Assembly (NCBI RefSeq): GCF_900113665.1
Contig: NZ_FOQD01000004.1
Location: 62,001 to 126,000 of the forward strand
Direction: 5' to 3'
From: Planctomicrobium piriforme
Lineage (GTDB): Bacteria; Planctomycetota; Planctomycetia; Planctomycetales; Planctomycetaceae
DNA: 64,000 bases
The translations under genes were made by a program, and so were the position numbers. Of the stretch, positions 45,745-54,730 are shown piece after piece. The notes under the pieces were generated by a model that did not search any database, was not told where the DNA came from, and worked only from the letters and a program-made list of their open reading frames with translations. Every line of letters starts with the position of its first letter. The first letter of the stretch is position 1.

Positions 45745-45822
45745 GGAACCGTGGGCTAAGGCCCAGCGGCTGATTGGCAGGGAAACAAGGGACGATGCCC
45801 ACTGCTTGACGCCCATCAGCCC
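45745..45822. repeat. Diverged copy of the 51.9-kb repeat
   Basis: GGAACCGTGGGCTAAGGCCC followed by AGCGGCTGATTGGC matches the left part of the 101-bp repeats at 51949 and 52150; further on, similarity weakens but CGCCCATCAGCC echoes GCGGATCAGCC. Confidence 0.7.
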
Positions 45823-45893
45823 GCGCCGCCCACCGCGCATGAAAAAGCCCCGGTGAGGCGCTTCCTCCCGGGGCGGGACCGTTAGACAGGTCA

Positions 45894-45923
45894 GGCGAGC
45901 GGGGGATGTCAGTCCCCTGTTTC
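45894..45923. repeat. GGCGAGCGGGGGA(T/C)GTCAGTCCCC motif, copy 1
   Basis: The 30 bases here match 62409-62438 with one substitution (T versus C, at the position that closes the GGGGAC-GTCA-GTCCCC stem). It precedes the end of the gene at 45978. Confidence 0.85.
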
Positions 45924-45977
45924 TCGAAGAACAGCAGGTCAACCCTTACTGCTCGCAAGTGTTGGAAACTGCTCTCT

Positions 45978-46409
45978 CTAGTAACGGACGCGCATGACGC
46001 CGCGGCGGGGGAACATGGTGACGCGGCCGACCGGAACGACGGGGGCGGCGTAATAGGTCGGGGCCGGCACATAGTAGGTCTGCACGACCGGGCTCATCAC
46101 GGTCGTGGTCACCGGGACCGGAGCGACGGTGGTGGTCTGCGTGACCGTCGTGGCGGGGGTCGGCACCACTTCCGTGGCGGCGACTGGAACGATGGTCGTC
46201 GTCGGCACGCCGTAGGTGTAGGTCGCCGGGGTCACATACCGGTAAGCCGGAGTGTAAACGACGCCCATCGGAACCGGCGTGTAGACCGTTCCGCCGACCA
46301 TGGGGAACGAGCCGTATCCGGTCGTGTAGAACTCACCAGCCTGAGCCTGGGCTGCTGTCAGCAGAAAACCTGCGACCACAGCGTACATTGTCCATTTCAA
46401 TCCGTGCAT
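45978..46409 (-). CDS. Small secreted Pro/Thr/Tyr/Val-rich protein
   Basis: The roughly 143-residue protein begins at the ATG at 46409 with a signal peptide (TMYAVVAGFLLTAAQAQA). The mature part is low complexity: repeated VYTPVP, VYTPAY, TTTIVPVAATE, TTVAPVPVTTTV, and ends in a basic PRRGVMRVRY tail. Such proteins are often cell-surface structural or matrix components; no family recognised. Codon use is consistent with a real gene. Confidence 0.65.
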   Translation of the reverse strand: MHGLKWTMYAVVAGFLLTAAQAQAGEFYTTGYGSFPMVGGTVYTPVPMGVVYTPAYRYVTPATYTYGVPTTTIVPVAATEVVPTPATTVTQTTTVAPVPVTTTVMSPVVQTYYVPAPTYYAAPVVPVGRVTMFPRRGVMRVRY

Positions 46410-46703
46410 GACCTCTCTCCGTTTCAATCTGGGTTGCCTGAGGGTTTGGCGCAGTACCCAGCTTAGTTAACGGATTCCGGCTTGTCGAAGCATTTGTCGG
46501 TCATTTGCCGACTTCGTCAAAGTCACTCGATCGACCACGGCGAAGTTCCGAGCCGGCATTGGCCTGTGTGCAGACTTGAGAGCCGCGAACGGGGGGGTTA
46601 CGCTGGCTTGTTTGACTGCCCGGCATTGGCTGTGATTCGGCTTTGTCACTGCCGCCGGGGCAAGCCAGAATTTGTTGTCCTTCATTCTGTTTGGGAACTC
46701 GAC

Positions 46704-47783
46704 GTGAACGCCCGGATTGTGCTGCTGCCTGGTGATGGAATTGGACCTGAAGTGACCGCCCAGGGCCGCAAGGTGCTGGAAAAGGTCGCCAAGACTTTTG
46801 GTCACACGTTTGAGTTCTCGACGCACGCGATCGGCGGAAACGCAATCGACGATTTCGGCGATCCGCTGCCAGAAGCGACGCTGACTGCCTGCCGCAACTC
46901 CGACGCCATTCTGCTCGGTGCCGTCGGCGGGCCGAAGTGGGACGATCCGAACGCCAAGACCCGACCGGAGGCAGGACTGCTCAGAATCCGTAAGGAACTC
47001 GGGCTGTTCGCGAACTTGCGTCCGATCACCGCGCAGGAATGTCTGATCGATGCCTCGCCGCTAAAGCGGGAAATTGTCCAGGGAACCGACATCCTGTTCG
47101 TCCGCGAACTGACCGGCGGCATCTACTTCGGGGAATCCGGACTCACAAAGAATGCTGACGGCAGCGAAACGGCCTTCAGTACGGCAACATATTCGACTCA
47201 TGAGATCGAACGCGTGGTGCGGATTGCGGCCATCGCAGCTCGCCAGCGGTCCGGCCATTTAACGATGGTCGACAAAGCCAACGTGCTGGAAGTGTCGCGG
47301 CTCTGGCGTCGGGTGACCGAGCGGCTGATTCGCGCTGAGTTCCCGGATCTGAAATACGATGTGGTGCTCGTCGACGCCATGGCCATGCACCTGATTTCCC
47401 GCCCCTCGACGTTCGATGTCGTGGTGACGAGCAATTTGTTCGGGGACATTTTGACAGACGAAGGCTCGATGCTGCCTGGCTCGATGGGATTGCTTCCCTC
47501 GGCCAGCATCGGCAGCAGTGGCCCCGGTTTGTATGAGCCGATTCACGGTTCTGCGCCGGACATTGCCGGGAAGGGTGTCGCCAATCCGCTTGCAACAATT
47601 CTGGCTGCGGCGATGTTGCTGCGGCATTCGCTGAAGCTCGAAAGCGAAGCGAAGGCCGTGGAAACGGCTGTCGATCAGGTGCTGGCTCAGGGATTCCGGA
47701 CGCGCGATATCGCCCCCAAGGGACACCCCTCGATCGGCACGGAAGAAATGGGACAACAGGTCCTCGACGCACTGAAGTCGTAA
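46704..47783 (+). CDS. leuB: 3-isopropylmalate dehydrogenase
   Basis: The 359-residue enzyme oxidatively decarboxylates 3-isopropylmalate with NAD+ in leucine synthesis. It starts at the GTG at 46704 (VNARIVLLPGDGIGPEV) with GGAAC upstream, giving the usual family length; the longer frame to 46482 has no family similarity. Characteristic segments are GDGIGPEV, LLGAVGGPKWDD, LRIRKELGLFANLRPI, LFVRELTGGIYFGE, VDKANVLEVSRLWR, VLVDAMAMHLISRPS, NLFGDILTDEGSMLPGS and YEPIHGSAPDIAGKG. The gene is alone, without leuACD. A TlpA-like gene follows 27-45 bases later. Confidence 0.96.
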   Translation: MNARIVLLPGDGIGPEVTAQGRKVLEKVAKTFGHTFEFSTHAIGGNAIDDFGDPLPEATLTACRNSDAILLGAVGGPKWDDPNAKTRPEAGLLRIRKELGLFANLRPITAQECLIDASPLKREIVQGTDILFVRELTGGIYFGESGLTKNADGSETAFSTATYSTHEIERVVRIAAIAARQRSGHLTMVDKANVLEVSRLWRRVTERLIRAEFPDLKYDVVLVDAMAMHLISRPSTFDVVVTSNLFGDILTDEGSMLPGSMGLLPSASIGSSGPGLYEPIHGSAPDIAGKGVANPLATILAAAMLLRHSLKLESEAKAVETAVDQVLAQGFRTRDIAPKGHPSIGTEEMGQQVLDALKS

Positions 47784-47828
47784 CGCCTGCTGTTTCGCCA
47801 ACGTGAGACAGTGAACGGGAGGTTCGCC

Positions 47829-48440
47829 ATGAGACTGCTTGCCCTGCTGGTTGTGTCCGTCACGCTGACTGCTCTGGTCGTTGCCGGTTGTGCCAAAACG
47901 CCGGAACCGAAAGTAACTGCAACGACGCCGGCCACTAACCCGGAGCCTCAAGCTCCTGCGGAACCGGCGTCGACCGAACAGGTGCGGCTCGATGTCATGG
48001 ACTGGGAAACCACCCGGGCACTGGTGCAGCACCACTCTGGCAAAGTGGTGATCATGGATCTGTGGGCGACGTATTGCCCCCCCTGCATGGCTGAGTTTCC
48101 CAATCTGGTCCATCTGCACCGGACGTATCCCGGTCGAGTGGCCTGCATTTCGGTGTCGACCGATTACGACGGTCTCGACGAGAAACCAGTGGAAGCCCAT
48201 CGCGAACGGGTGATGAAGTTCCTGACGAAGCAGCAAGCCACCTTCCAGAACATTCTGCTCTCCACCGATACGGAAACGCTGTTCGCCCAGAAGGTGACGC
48301 AGCAGTCGATTCCAATCGTGTTCGTGTTCGACCGCCAGGGCCAACTGCAGGGGGAGTTCCCCGACCCGAAGAATCCGGACGAGTTCACCTATCGCACACA
48401 CATCTTCCCGCTGGTGGAAAAGCTGCTGGCCGCACCTTGA
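47829..48440 (+). CDS. TlpA-like lipoprotein thioredoxin
   Basis: The 203-residue protein starts at the ATG at 47829 (MRLLALLVVSVTLTALVVAGC). A type II signal peptide with lipobox VAGC implies a membrane-anchored lipoprotein. A Pro/Thr-rich linker leads to a thioredoxin fold with VVIMDLWATYCPPCMAEFPN (redox Cys pair CPPC) and the cis-Pro segment SIPIVFVFD. TlpA-type proteins reduce or isomerise disulfides in extracytoplasmic proteins and cytochrome c maturation. A co-transcript with leuB is possible. Confidence 0.85.
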   Translation: MRLLALLVVSVTLTALVVAGCAKTPEPKVTATTPATNPEPQAPAEPASTEQVRLDVMDWETTRALVQHHSGKVVIMDLWATYCPPCMAEFPNLVHLHRTYPGRVACISVSTDYDGLDEKPVEAHRERVMKFLTKQQATFQNILLSTDTETLFAQKVTQQSIPIVFVFDRQGQLQGEFPDPKNPDEFTYRTHIFPLVEKLLAAP

Positions 48441-48479
48441 GTTTGCGGCTTTGAGATCACAACGGTGAGATCAAAGAGT

Positions 48480-48608
48480 TGACCACGAAAGAGTCGAAAT
48501 GACACGAAAGAAATTGCGGAAGTTTCGTCTGTGGCCGACATCTGACTACCTGCGAGACCTTTGAACTGAATGCATTGTTTTCGTGTGTTTCGTTTCTTTC
48601 GTGGTTTC
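48480..48608. repeat. ACCACGAAAGA...TCTTTCGTGG inverted repeat
   Basis: GACCACGAAAGAGTCGAAAT and GACACGAAAGAAATT on the left match TTTCGTGTGTTTCG and TTCTTTCGTGGTTTC on the right in the opposite sense. A single arm (AACCACGAAAAAGGCGAAAG) recurs at about 52668. It precedes the PfkB gene. Confidence 0.75.
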
Positions 48609-48639
48609 TTTTCCTCTGTGTCTCAGCGCCTGTTGCCTC

Positions 48640-49602
48640 ATGACTGAGCGAACTGCGAGCGAGGTGCTGTGCGTTGGCCTGATCGGGGCGGATTACGTCA
48701 CGGCCGGCATTCCCAGATGGCCGGCGCCAGGCACGCTCATTCGCACGCAGAGCCTGACGCTGACTGTCGGCGGCTGTGCGGGGAATATCTCAATTGATCT
48801 GGCGCGGCTCGGCGTGCCGACGAGTATTCTCACCTGTATTGGCCGCGATCTGCATGGTGAATTTCTACGGGGAGAACTGGAACGGCAAGGAGTCTGCTGC
48901 GAACACCTGATTGTGTCGGAGCGAACGCATTCATCCAGCACGCTGGTGATGAACATCGAGGGAGAAGACCGCCGGTTTGTGCATTACGACGGAGCCTGTG
49001 CGGAGCTGACTGGCTGCGAGATCACCGATGAAATGCTCGACGGCTGCCGCGTATTGTGCGTGGCAGGCATGGGGGTGAATGCGGCGCTGACAGGCGAGAA
49101 CGTGGCCGAGGCCTTTCGACGTGCCCGAGAGCGGGGGATCACGACGCTGCTGGATCTCGTGTTCGAGAAGCCGGACATCGCGCTGCAGATGACCCTCGCA
49201 GCACTGCCGTACACGGATGTCTTCCTGCCGAATACCGACGAAGCCCGACAGATGACTGGCTTAAGTGATCCGGATGAGCAAGCCGAATACTTTCTGCAGG
49301 CCGGAGCGAGAACGGTGGTCATCACGCTGGGAGCAGAGGGCGTGTTGCTCCACAGCCGCGAGACAGGACGAATCCGCCTGCCAGCCCACCGCGTCCCCGT
49401 CATCGACGGCACCGGCAGCGGCGACGCCTTCGACGCAGGCTTCATCTACGGGCTGCTGAAAGGGGCGAGTCTGCTGGAATGCCTGAGATACGGTTCCGCA
49501 CTCGGGGCGAGCTGCGTGCAGTCGCCAGGGGGAACGACGGGAGTGTTTGACCGCGATCAGTTGGAAGAGTTTGTGAAGCGATGTCCGCTTATTGAGGTCT
49601 GA
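48640..49602 (+). CDS. PfkB-family carbohydrate kinase
   Basis: The 320-residue protein (start at ATG 48640; the longer frame lies in repeat DNA) is a ribokinase-like sugar kinase. N-terminal segments are GLIGADYVTAG, LTVGGCAGNISIDLARLGVP; the C-terminal ATP/catalytic motif is DGTGSGDAFDAGFIYGLL with the catalytic Asp. It phosphorylates a sugar or nucleoside in the cytoplasm; the specific substrate cannot be inferred. It may feed sugars released by the secreted enzymes into central metabolism. Confidence 0.88.
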   Translation: MTERTASEVLCVGLIGADYVTAGIPRWPAPGTLIRTQSLTLTVGGCAGNISIDLARLGVPTSILTCIGRDLHGEFLRGELERQGVCCEHLIVSERTHSSSTLVMNIEGEDRRFVHYDGACAELTGCEITDEMLDGCRVLCVAGMGVNAALTGENVAEAFRRARERGITTLLDLVFEKPDIALQMTLAALPYTDVFLPNTDEARQMTGLSDPDEQAEYFLQAGARTVVITLGAEGVLLHSRETGRIRLPAHRVPVIDGTGSGDAFDAGFIYGLLKGASLLECLRYGSALGASCVQSPGGTTGVFDRDQLEEFVKRCPLIEV

Positions 49603-49843
49603 GTTGAGATCGTAGGGTGTGGTCAAGGATGGATGAAAACGTCGGCCTGCAGATGGCTTCTCGATTCCATTGCCGAACGGCGGGGTAACACTCGACGCAG
49701 CGTATCAGCTCTTGCACAACGCCCTGTAGATCTCATGGAATGCCAATAGGGAAGCATGAACGATTCACAGTACGCATTAGCAGCCAAGACCGATTTGAGC
49801 CACGTGACGCTCAAACGCCTGCCCCATTTAACTGAATCGACAC

Positions 49844-50335
49844 ATGAGCAGAACCATCTTTTCAGTCTTAGCCCTTCTGCTGTGCTGCATCGCAGCTTCG
49901 ATCGGTTGGAGAGTATTGAACTCCGAGGGCTATGTGTCGTTCTTTCCTCCACGAGCTCAAATTGCTGGAGAATATGCATTCTCGCAATCCAGTATCGACA
50001 GATTGACAAAAAGCCGCCTGAGCCTACTGGGCTCAGGAAGGATATTGCTGAGCGAGAATGGCGACGTCGAATGTATCGGAGGTCGACTCTCCATCAGCCT
50101 TGGCAGTGAAAAAGACCCGGCAGTGATTTGCGAAATCATCCCAGAGGGGGCGACGCGAGGTGAATGGCATTACCAAAAGGACGCCAGCAATCTGCATTAC
50201 ATACAAGTGTTGTACGAAACAAGCGACGGGGATCGTGATGTGGCATTCCTCATGAAGAAGGCACCTGAGGGATATGATCTTTACTTGATATTCGACCCTG
50301 ACATCTACTTACCGCCGATGACACGTATTAAATGA
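49844..50335 (+). CDS. Small membrane-anchored or secreted protein of unknown function
   Basis: The 163-residue protein has an N-terminal hydrophobic helix (SVLALLLCCIAASIGWRVL) and a soluble part with short strands (RILLSENGDVECIGGRLSIS, NLHYIQVLYETSDGDRDV, GYDLYLIFDPDIYLPP). Family not recognised. Its codon use is clearly less GC-rich than neighbours, compatible with acquisition or low expression. The flanking regions have no repeat in this case. Confidence 0.6.
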   Translation: MSRTIFSVLALLLCCIAASIGWRVLNSEGYVSFFPPRAQIAGEYAFSQSSIDRLTKSRLSLLGSGRILLSENGDVECIGGRLSISLGSEKDPAVICEIIPEGATRGEWHYQKDASNLHYIQVLYETSDGDRDVAFLMKKAPEGYDLYLIFDPDIYLPPMTRIK

Positions 50336-50401
50336 TGGTGAGTAAGCCGAACTGCTCTGCTCGTTGAGAGTGATGTAGCTTTTGAAAGAACCTAGAAATT
50401 C

Positions 50402-51838
50402 TCATTTCTGTACTCGCGGCATTTCGTGGTACCAGTCGGGGCCTTCGGCGGTGACTTCGCCGTAGAGTTTCTGGGCCTCATCGAACAGGCGTTTGGTGCG
50501 TTCTGGTTCCTGGTCGGCGAGGTTTTTCTGTTCGCCGATGTCGTCGGTAATGTGATACAGCTCGCAGCCGACGAGACGGGTCGACTTCATGACTGGCACC
50601 ATCCCCTTCACCAGTGAGCCGCCGCTGGCCTTGCTGGTGGGTTGGTCAGTCCAGGCAACCAGCTTCCAGTCTCCGTCACGCAGCGCCACCTGACGGTTGC
50701 CGAGGCCCCCGTAGTAGTGCCAGAAAAGGGGTTGCGGGCGTTCGAATTTCTTTCCATTCAATAGCGGAACGATGCTCACGCCGTCGAGCGGTTTGCGAGG
50801 AGGAGCGGTGATGCCGGCCAGTTCGCAGCAGGTGGGGAACAGATCGAGAGACGAAACCGGCACGTCGCTCACCTGACCGGGCTGGATTTTCCCCGTCCAC
50901 CGAAGAATGCCAGGCTCGCGGATACCGCCGTCGTAGACATGCAGCTTCATCCCCCGCAGCGGGCCGGCCGAGCCCCAGCAATGAGTGGCTTTCGGGTAGC
51001 GATCCAATGTTTCAGGGCCATTGTCGGACGTGAAGACAACCAGCGTGTTCGTCGACAGTTTGAGTTCATCGAGCGCGGTCATCAATCGTCCGACAGCGGC
51101 GTCCATGTTCGTCACGTTGGCAAAATACTCGGCCTGCTCCGTCGCGATATCGGGATAGGTTTTGACCAGTTCCGACGGCGAGGCAACCTGTTCGTGCGGT
51201 TCGTGAAAGCAGACGTTCAGGAAGAACGGCTTGGACGAATCCGTTCGCGATTTCAGCCAGTTGATCGCCTCATCGGCGACGAGCTGGCACGAGTACCCTT
51301 TCAGCGGACCGACCGGCTGCCCGTTGCGGACGAAGTTGCGGGGGTTTTCATGCGTGGGGATGGCGTTGTTCTGCGTGGCGAACCAGTGATCGAAGCCGTG
51401 GTCGCCGGGCTGGTTCTGCTCGGGGCTGTTGAAGAGACCGTTGAGATGCCATTTTCCGGAATGGCAGGCGTCGTATCCACGCTGCTTGAGAACGGTGGCG
51501 ATGGTCGTTTCATCCTGCCCCAGGTGCATCGGGTTCCCCTCTGCGATCCAGGTATAGATGCCGGATCTGGTCGGCATGCGGCCGGTCAACAATCCGGCTC
51601 GGGCCGGGGAACACAGGGCCGAGGCGGAATAGCAGGCGGTGAGCCGGATTCCTTCCTCGGCAAGCTTATCGAGGTGGGGAGTTCGAATGGTCGGGTGGCC
51701 GTAACAGTGCAGGTCACCGTAGCCCAGGTCATCGCAGAGAATGACGAGAAAATTGGGCGGGCCGTCAGCCGCATGCAGAGGGCGTCCTCCCAAAAATAGA
51801 GTGAGGACAAACAACAGAAGCGCTAAATGCAGTCGCAT
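50402..51838 (-). CDS. Secreted sulfatase (formylglycine type)
   Basis: The 478-residue protein has a signal peptide (ALLLFVLTLFLGGRPLHA). The N-terminal catalytic domain has the metal-binding LVILCDDLGYGDLHCYGHPT and the sulfatase signature CSPARAGLLTGR beginning at Cys76, the Cys to be converted to formylglycine, with the HSGKWHL motif later. Further metal ligands are in VVFTSDNGPETLDRYPK. Sulfatases of this type remove sulfate esters from algal and animal polysaccharides. A maturation enzyme (FGE) must be encoded elsewhere. The C-terminal region ends near the usual family end. A 430-base upstream gap holds two identical direct repeats. Confidence 0.95.
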   Translation of the reverse strand: MRLHLALLLFVLTLFLGGRPLHAADGPPNFLVILCDDLGYGDLHCYGHPTIRTPHLDKLAEEGIRLTACYSASALCSPARAGLLTGRMPTRSGIYTWIAEGNPMHLGQDETTIATVLKQRGYDACHSGKWHLNGLFNSPEQNQPGDHGFDHWFATQNNAIPTHENPRNFVRNGQPVGPLKGYSCQLVADEAINWLKSRTDSSKPFFLNVCFHEPHEQVASPSELVKTYPDIATEQAEYFANVTNMDAAVGRLMTALDELKLSTNTLVVFTSDNGPETLDRYPKATHCWGSAGPLRGMKLHVYDGGIREPGILRWTGKIQPGQVSDVPVSSLDLFPTCCELAGITAPPRKPLDGVSIVPLLNGKKFERPQPLFWHYYGGLGNRQVALRDGDWKLVAWTDQPTSKASGGSLVKGMVPVMKSTRLVGCELYHITDDIGEQKNLADQEPERTKRLFDEAQKLYGEVTAEGPDWYHEMPRVQK

Positions 51839-51948
51839 GGACGGTCTCCCCGATCAGGATGCCTGAAGGGTGTTCGATGAGTGGAGACCGGATTGTAAAC
51901 GGGGATGTGGAAATTCGAAACGAGGCCCGTCTATTCGCAGCGCATCGT

Positions 51949-52049
51949 GAGAACCGTGGGCGAAGGCCCAGCGGCTGATCGGCGTACAAACGAGGGGCAG
52001 CAACCCATTGTTTAACGCGGATCAGCCGGCACGCGTTAGCGTCCGGTTC
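51949..52049. repeat. 101-bp direct repeat, copy A
   Basis: GAGAACCGTGGGCGAAGGCC to CGTTAGCGTCCGGTTC is identical, base for base, to 52150-52250. Internal hairpins include GGGCGAAGGCCC and the CGCGTTAGCG-type segment near the end. A diverged copy is at 45745. Confidence 0.95.
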
Positions 52050-52149
52050 AAACGCTGCCCACCGTCACCGACAACCATTCAACAGTTGATCGATCACAGC
52101 CCTCCCTCAATGGCCAATGACAAATGACCATTGACAAATCCCCCCCGCA

Positions 52150-52250
52150 GAGAACCGTGGGCGAAGGCCCAGCGGCTGATCGGCGTACAAACGAGGGGCA
52201 GCAACCCATTGTTTAACGCGGATCAGCCGGCACGCGTTAGCGTCCGGTTC
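52150..52250. repeat. 101-bp direct repeat, copy B
   Basis: Identical to copy A, starting 201 bases later. Complete identity over 101 bases in a region of otherwise diverged repeats suggests a recent duplication or gene conversion. Confidence 0.95.
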
Positions 52251-52270
52251 CACTGAACAGGCACACGAAA

Positions 52271-52558
52271 CTAGAACAACATCACCAGGCCTTCGACCTG
52301 TTGCAGTTCGCGGTAGATCGACAGGACGTGTTCGGCGTTCTGGACGTCGGGTTCGATGGTGACGCAGATGTGCCGTCCGGCGGTGGTCGCCCGGGTGGAG
52401 AACGACGGCTCCATCGATTCGTCCAGGCTGGCTTTCACGGCAGACAGCACGCGTCCGACAAAATGGTCGTTCGATTCGCCGATCGCCTTGAAGGTGTACC
52501 GGCAGGGAAAGTTGTGCGTGGATTCGAGCAGTTCGATGTTGGGCAGGCCGCTGTTCAT
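52271..52558 (-). CDS. DUF493 (YbeD-like) small protein
   Basis: The 95-residue protein starts at the ATG at 52558 (MNSGLPNIELLESTHNFPC). The DUF493/YbeD pattern is visible: FPCRYTFKAIGESNDHFVGRV, a central SFSTRATTAGRHICVTIEP and QNAEHVLSIYRELQQVEGLVM. The family has a ferredoxin-like ACT-type fold and an uncertain role, in some genomes next to lipoate ligase genes. The longer frame to 52819 is noncoding DNA. Confidence 0.85.
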   Translation of the reverse strand: MNSGLPNIELLESTHNFPCRYTFKAIGESNDHFVGRVLSAVKASLDESMEPSFSTRATTAGRHICVTIEPDVQNAEHVLSIYRELQQVEGLVMLF

Positions 52559-52879
52559 GGCTGGAGACCTTGCTGAAGGAGGGAGTCGGACAACAATCAT
52601 AACCGCGATACCGGCGGGGTCGAATTGAAAATGCCGCGGGAGGAATTTCGGCGAGGGGAAAGGAACCACGAAAAAGGCGAAAGACACGAAAAAGAATTGG
52701 TGGGGACTCGCCAGAGAAAAAAGCAGCCCGCTGAGTCCATTGAACTCGGCGGGCTGGGACAGTTTGGAAACTGGAGACGGAGGAAAGCGATCCGCATGGC
52801 GAGTTGAATGACACTTCACCCCTCACCCCCGGCTCCTCTCCCCAGAGTACTGGGGCGAGGGGAGTATATGAAAAACCTC
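52559..52879. other. 321-base intergenic region
   Basis: It contains a single arm of the ACCACGAAA repeat at about 52668 and GCGGGCTG segments at about 52727 and 52760. Region 52812-52865 is a CCTCACCCC...GGGGCGAGGGG sequence that could fold. No gene. Confidence 0.4.
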
Positions 52880-54655
52880 TTACTTAAAGTCCTCCACAGT
52901 CTTCTTCTCGGCGGTCCACTGTTCTTTGCTGCGGAAGCCGTAGGCGCTGGGGTTGAAGTCCCCGACGACTTCGACGTTTGCTCCATCGGCCGGGATCTTG
53001 TCGGCCATGTCGAGCAGGAACAAGACGCCATTCACGAGTTCCTTCCGGACGGCCGTGTTCGTCATGTCGATCGCCGCGCCAATGGTCGAGGTCATCGACT
53101 TGCCGGGCTGGCCATCCGGCAACTGGTATGACTTCAGCCAGACGATGGGCATCATCGGGTCGTTGAGAGCGGGGTCTGCCTGTTTATCAGTGTCGCGCAT
53201 GCCGTAGAACTTGTCGTTGGCGTCGTACTCGCCGGCGCGGTTCACCACCTGGCCCAGCACCAATGCCTGGGAATCGCCGGGGAGGGGGAGACGGACCCCA
53301 TAGACGTCGGTCGAACCCCAGATCTCGCCGTCTTTGACGCCCCGTAGAATCGGATGCTCGGTGGCGCCCGGTGCGATCATGCCGCGGGCACTCTGGTGCT
53401 TGTGCTTGCCGTGATGGGTGTGCCATTTTTCTCCCAGCACCAGCCGCCCGAAGCCGTCCGTCCAGGCTTCGTGATGGCCGTGAGCACCGTTGGCATATTG
53501 CGCCCAGGTGCTCTTCTCGGGCGGATTAAATGCATGTGTGGCCGTGCGGATGCCCAGCACCGGCTTGCCGGACTTCAGGTATTGATCGACGTGCTGCATC
53601 TGTGCGTCGGGCAGATTACGAAAGCGCGTGAAGATCACCATCAGGTCGGCCGTATCGAGTGCTTCGAGGCCGGGAATGTTGGTCAGGACGTTGGGATTCA
53701 CATAGCCCGTCTCGGGATCGACCGCGAACAGCACGGTGCAGTCGAAGCCCTGGCGTTCGGACAGAATTTTCGCCAGTTGCGGCAGGGCTTCTTCCGAACG
53801 GTATTCTTCGTCACCGGAGATCAGGACGATCTTTTTGCCGAGCCCCGGTCCGGCGGTCCCCTTGTAGGTCAGCCATTGCGGCTTGCCCGAATCGGCCGGA
53901 GTCGCGGGCAGTTCCTTCAGCATGATGTTTTTCCACCGCACCTGTTTACCGACCTTGGCCTGATCGTTGCCGATCCCATGCACCTGCAAGGCGATGAAAC
54001 CGGAATCGGTCATGCCGTCGTTGAGGTCGGCGACAGGGACTCCGTTGATGGACGTTTTGATCGAAGGACCGTTCGCTTCGATGCGGTAGTGATTCCACTC
54101 GCCGTTCTTGAAGGCGGCCCTGGCGGCGGCGTTGTTCTCGCCAGTGGGGCTCGACAGCCAGCCGCGACGGCTTTCGTCATAGATCCCGCCTGACCAGCCG
54201 CGCGGACTCGGATCAATTTCCACCTGATAACCGTGGACCCGCTGGGCCGGCACGGTGACCTTCTGTTTGGCGCCGGCCTTGTCGGCGAATTCGTAGGTCT
54301 TCGGTTCTTCGAAGCTGTTCGAGCGAATCTGAATGCCCGAGTTCAACAACGGGTCGACCTTCACATCGAGATCGAGAATGAAGTTCTGGTACGGCTTGTT
54401 GGTACACAAAAAGCTGTTGGGAGTTCCGATGACGGACGTCCCGACGATTTCTTCACCCTCGACCGCGTACTTCGCCTCGCCCCCTTTTTGCGTCCAGGCT
54501 TCGAGCGACGTGCCGTTGAACAGCGGGGTCGCCCCCTCTTCAGCGGCGATGGACACGCTTTGCAACAGGCTACACAGGGCCACAACAGGAAGACTCAATC
54601 GCAGCATGGAGCGGAGTCGCTGCATAAGAACCGCAGGGGAAGGAGGGAACGGCAT
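52880..54655 (-). CDS. Secreted DUF1080-ThuA protein
   Basis: The 591-residue protein has a signal peptide (LRLSLPVVALCSLLQSVSIAA). The first domain is DUF1080 / 3-keto-disaccharide hydrolase-like (about 45-255; LFNGTSLEAWTQKG, NSGIQIRSN, VHGYQVEIDPSPRGWSGGIYD, FIALQVHGIG). The second is a ThuA-like domain (about 275-570; IVLISGDEEYRSEEALPQLA, LDTADLMVIFTRFRNLP, LGIRTATHAFNPPEKSTWAQY, VGDFNPSAYGFRSKEQW). A good AAGGAA site precedes the ATG at 54655; an internal ATG at 54625 also gives a signal peptide. It is 75 bases downstream of the stop-codon side of the 1793-residue protein gene on the same strand, and the two are probably co-transcribed. Confidence 0.93.
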   Translation of the reverse strand: MPFPPSPAVLMQRLRSMLRLSLPVVALCSLLQSVSIAAEEGATPLFNGTSLEAWTQKGGEAKYAVEGEEIVGTSVIGTPNSFLCTNKPYQNFILDLDVKVDPLLNSGIQIRSNSFEEPKTYEFADKAGAKQKVTVPAQRVHGYQVEIDPSPRGWSGGIYDESRRGWLSSPTGENNAAARAAFKNGEWNHYRIEANGPSIKTSINGVPVADLNDGMTDSGFIALQVHGIGNDQAKVGKQVRWKNIMLKELPATPADSGKPQWLTYKGTAGPGLGKKIVLISGDEEYRSEEALPQLAKILSERQGFDCTVLFAVDPETGYVNPNVLTNIPGLEALDTADLMVIFTRFRNLPDAQMQHVDQYLKSGKPVLGIRTATHAFNPPEKSTWAQYANGAHGHHEAWTDGFGRLVLGEKWHTHHGKHKHQSARGMIAPGATEHPILRGVKDGEIWGSTDVYGVRLPLPGDSQALVLGQVVNRAGEYDANDKFYGMRDTDKQADPALNDPMMPIVWLKSYQLPDGQPGKSMTSTIGAAIDMTNTAVRKELVNGVLFLLDMADKIPADGANVEVVGDFNPSAYGFRSKEQWTAEKKTVEDFK

Positions 54656-54730
54656 GAATCATATTCCTTTTTCGTAGAGAAAAGAGGGGCCCAGTCAGGA
54701 TCGATCAGGCGGCAGCTCGCAATGAAAACA

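Larger units (their letters stand above)
45234..45977. other. 744-base intergenic region with repeat remnants
   Basis: Open frames on both strands have no recognisable protein character. It contains a diverged copy of the 51949/52150 repeat at about 45745-45822 (GGAACCGTGGGCTAAGGCCC...) and a GGCGAGCGGGGGATGTCAGT motif at 45894-45923 also found at 62409. The promoter of the sigma factor gene should be near 45240-45400. Confidence 0.5.
51839..52270. other. 432-base intergenic region with two identical repeats
   Basis: It lies between the DUF493 gene end and the sulfatase gene start, both on the minus strand. It contains the 101-bp direct repeats at 51949-52049 and 52150-52250 and a short TGACAAATGACCATTGACAAAT tandem at about 52118. 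No gene. Confidence 0.6.

Noticed and set aside
45246..46072. Open frames in the 744-base gap (155, 177 and 161 codons)
   Set aside because: They overlap each other on both strands, run through repeat DNA and lack start signals.
51949..52250. Two 101-bp repeats as a CRISPR array
   Set aside because: There are only two copies, they are far longer than CRISPR repeats, and no cas genes are present.
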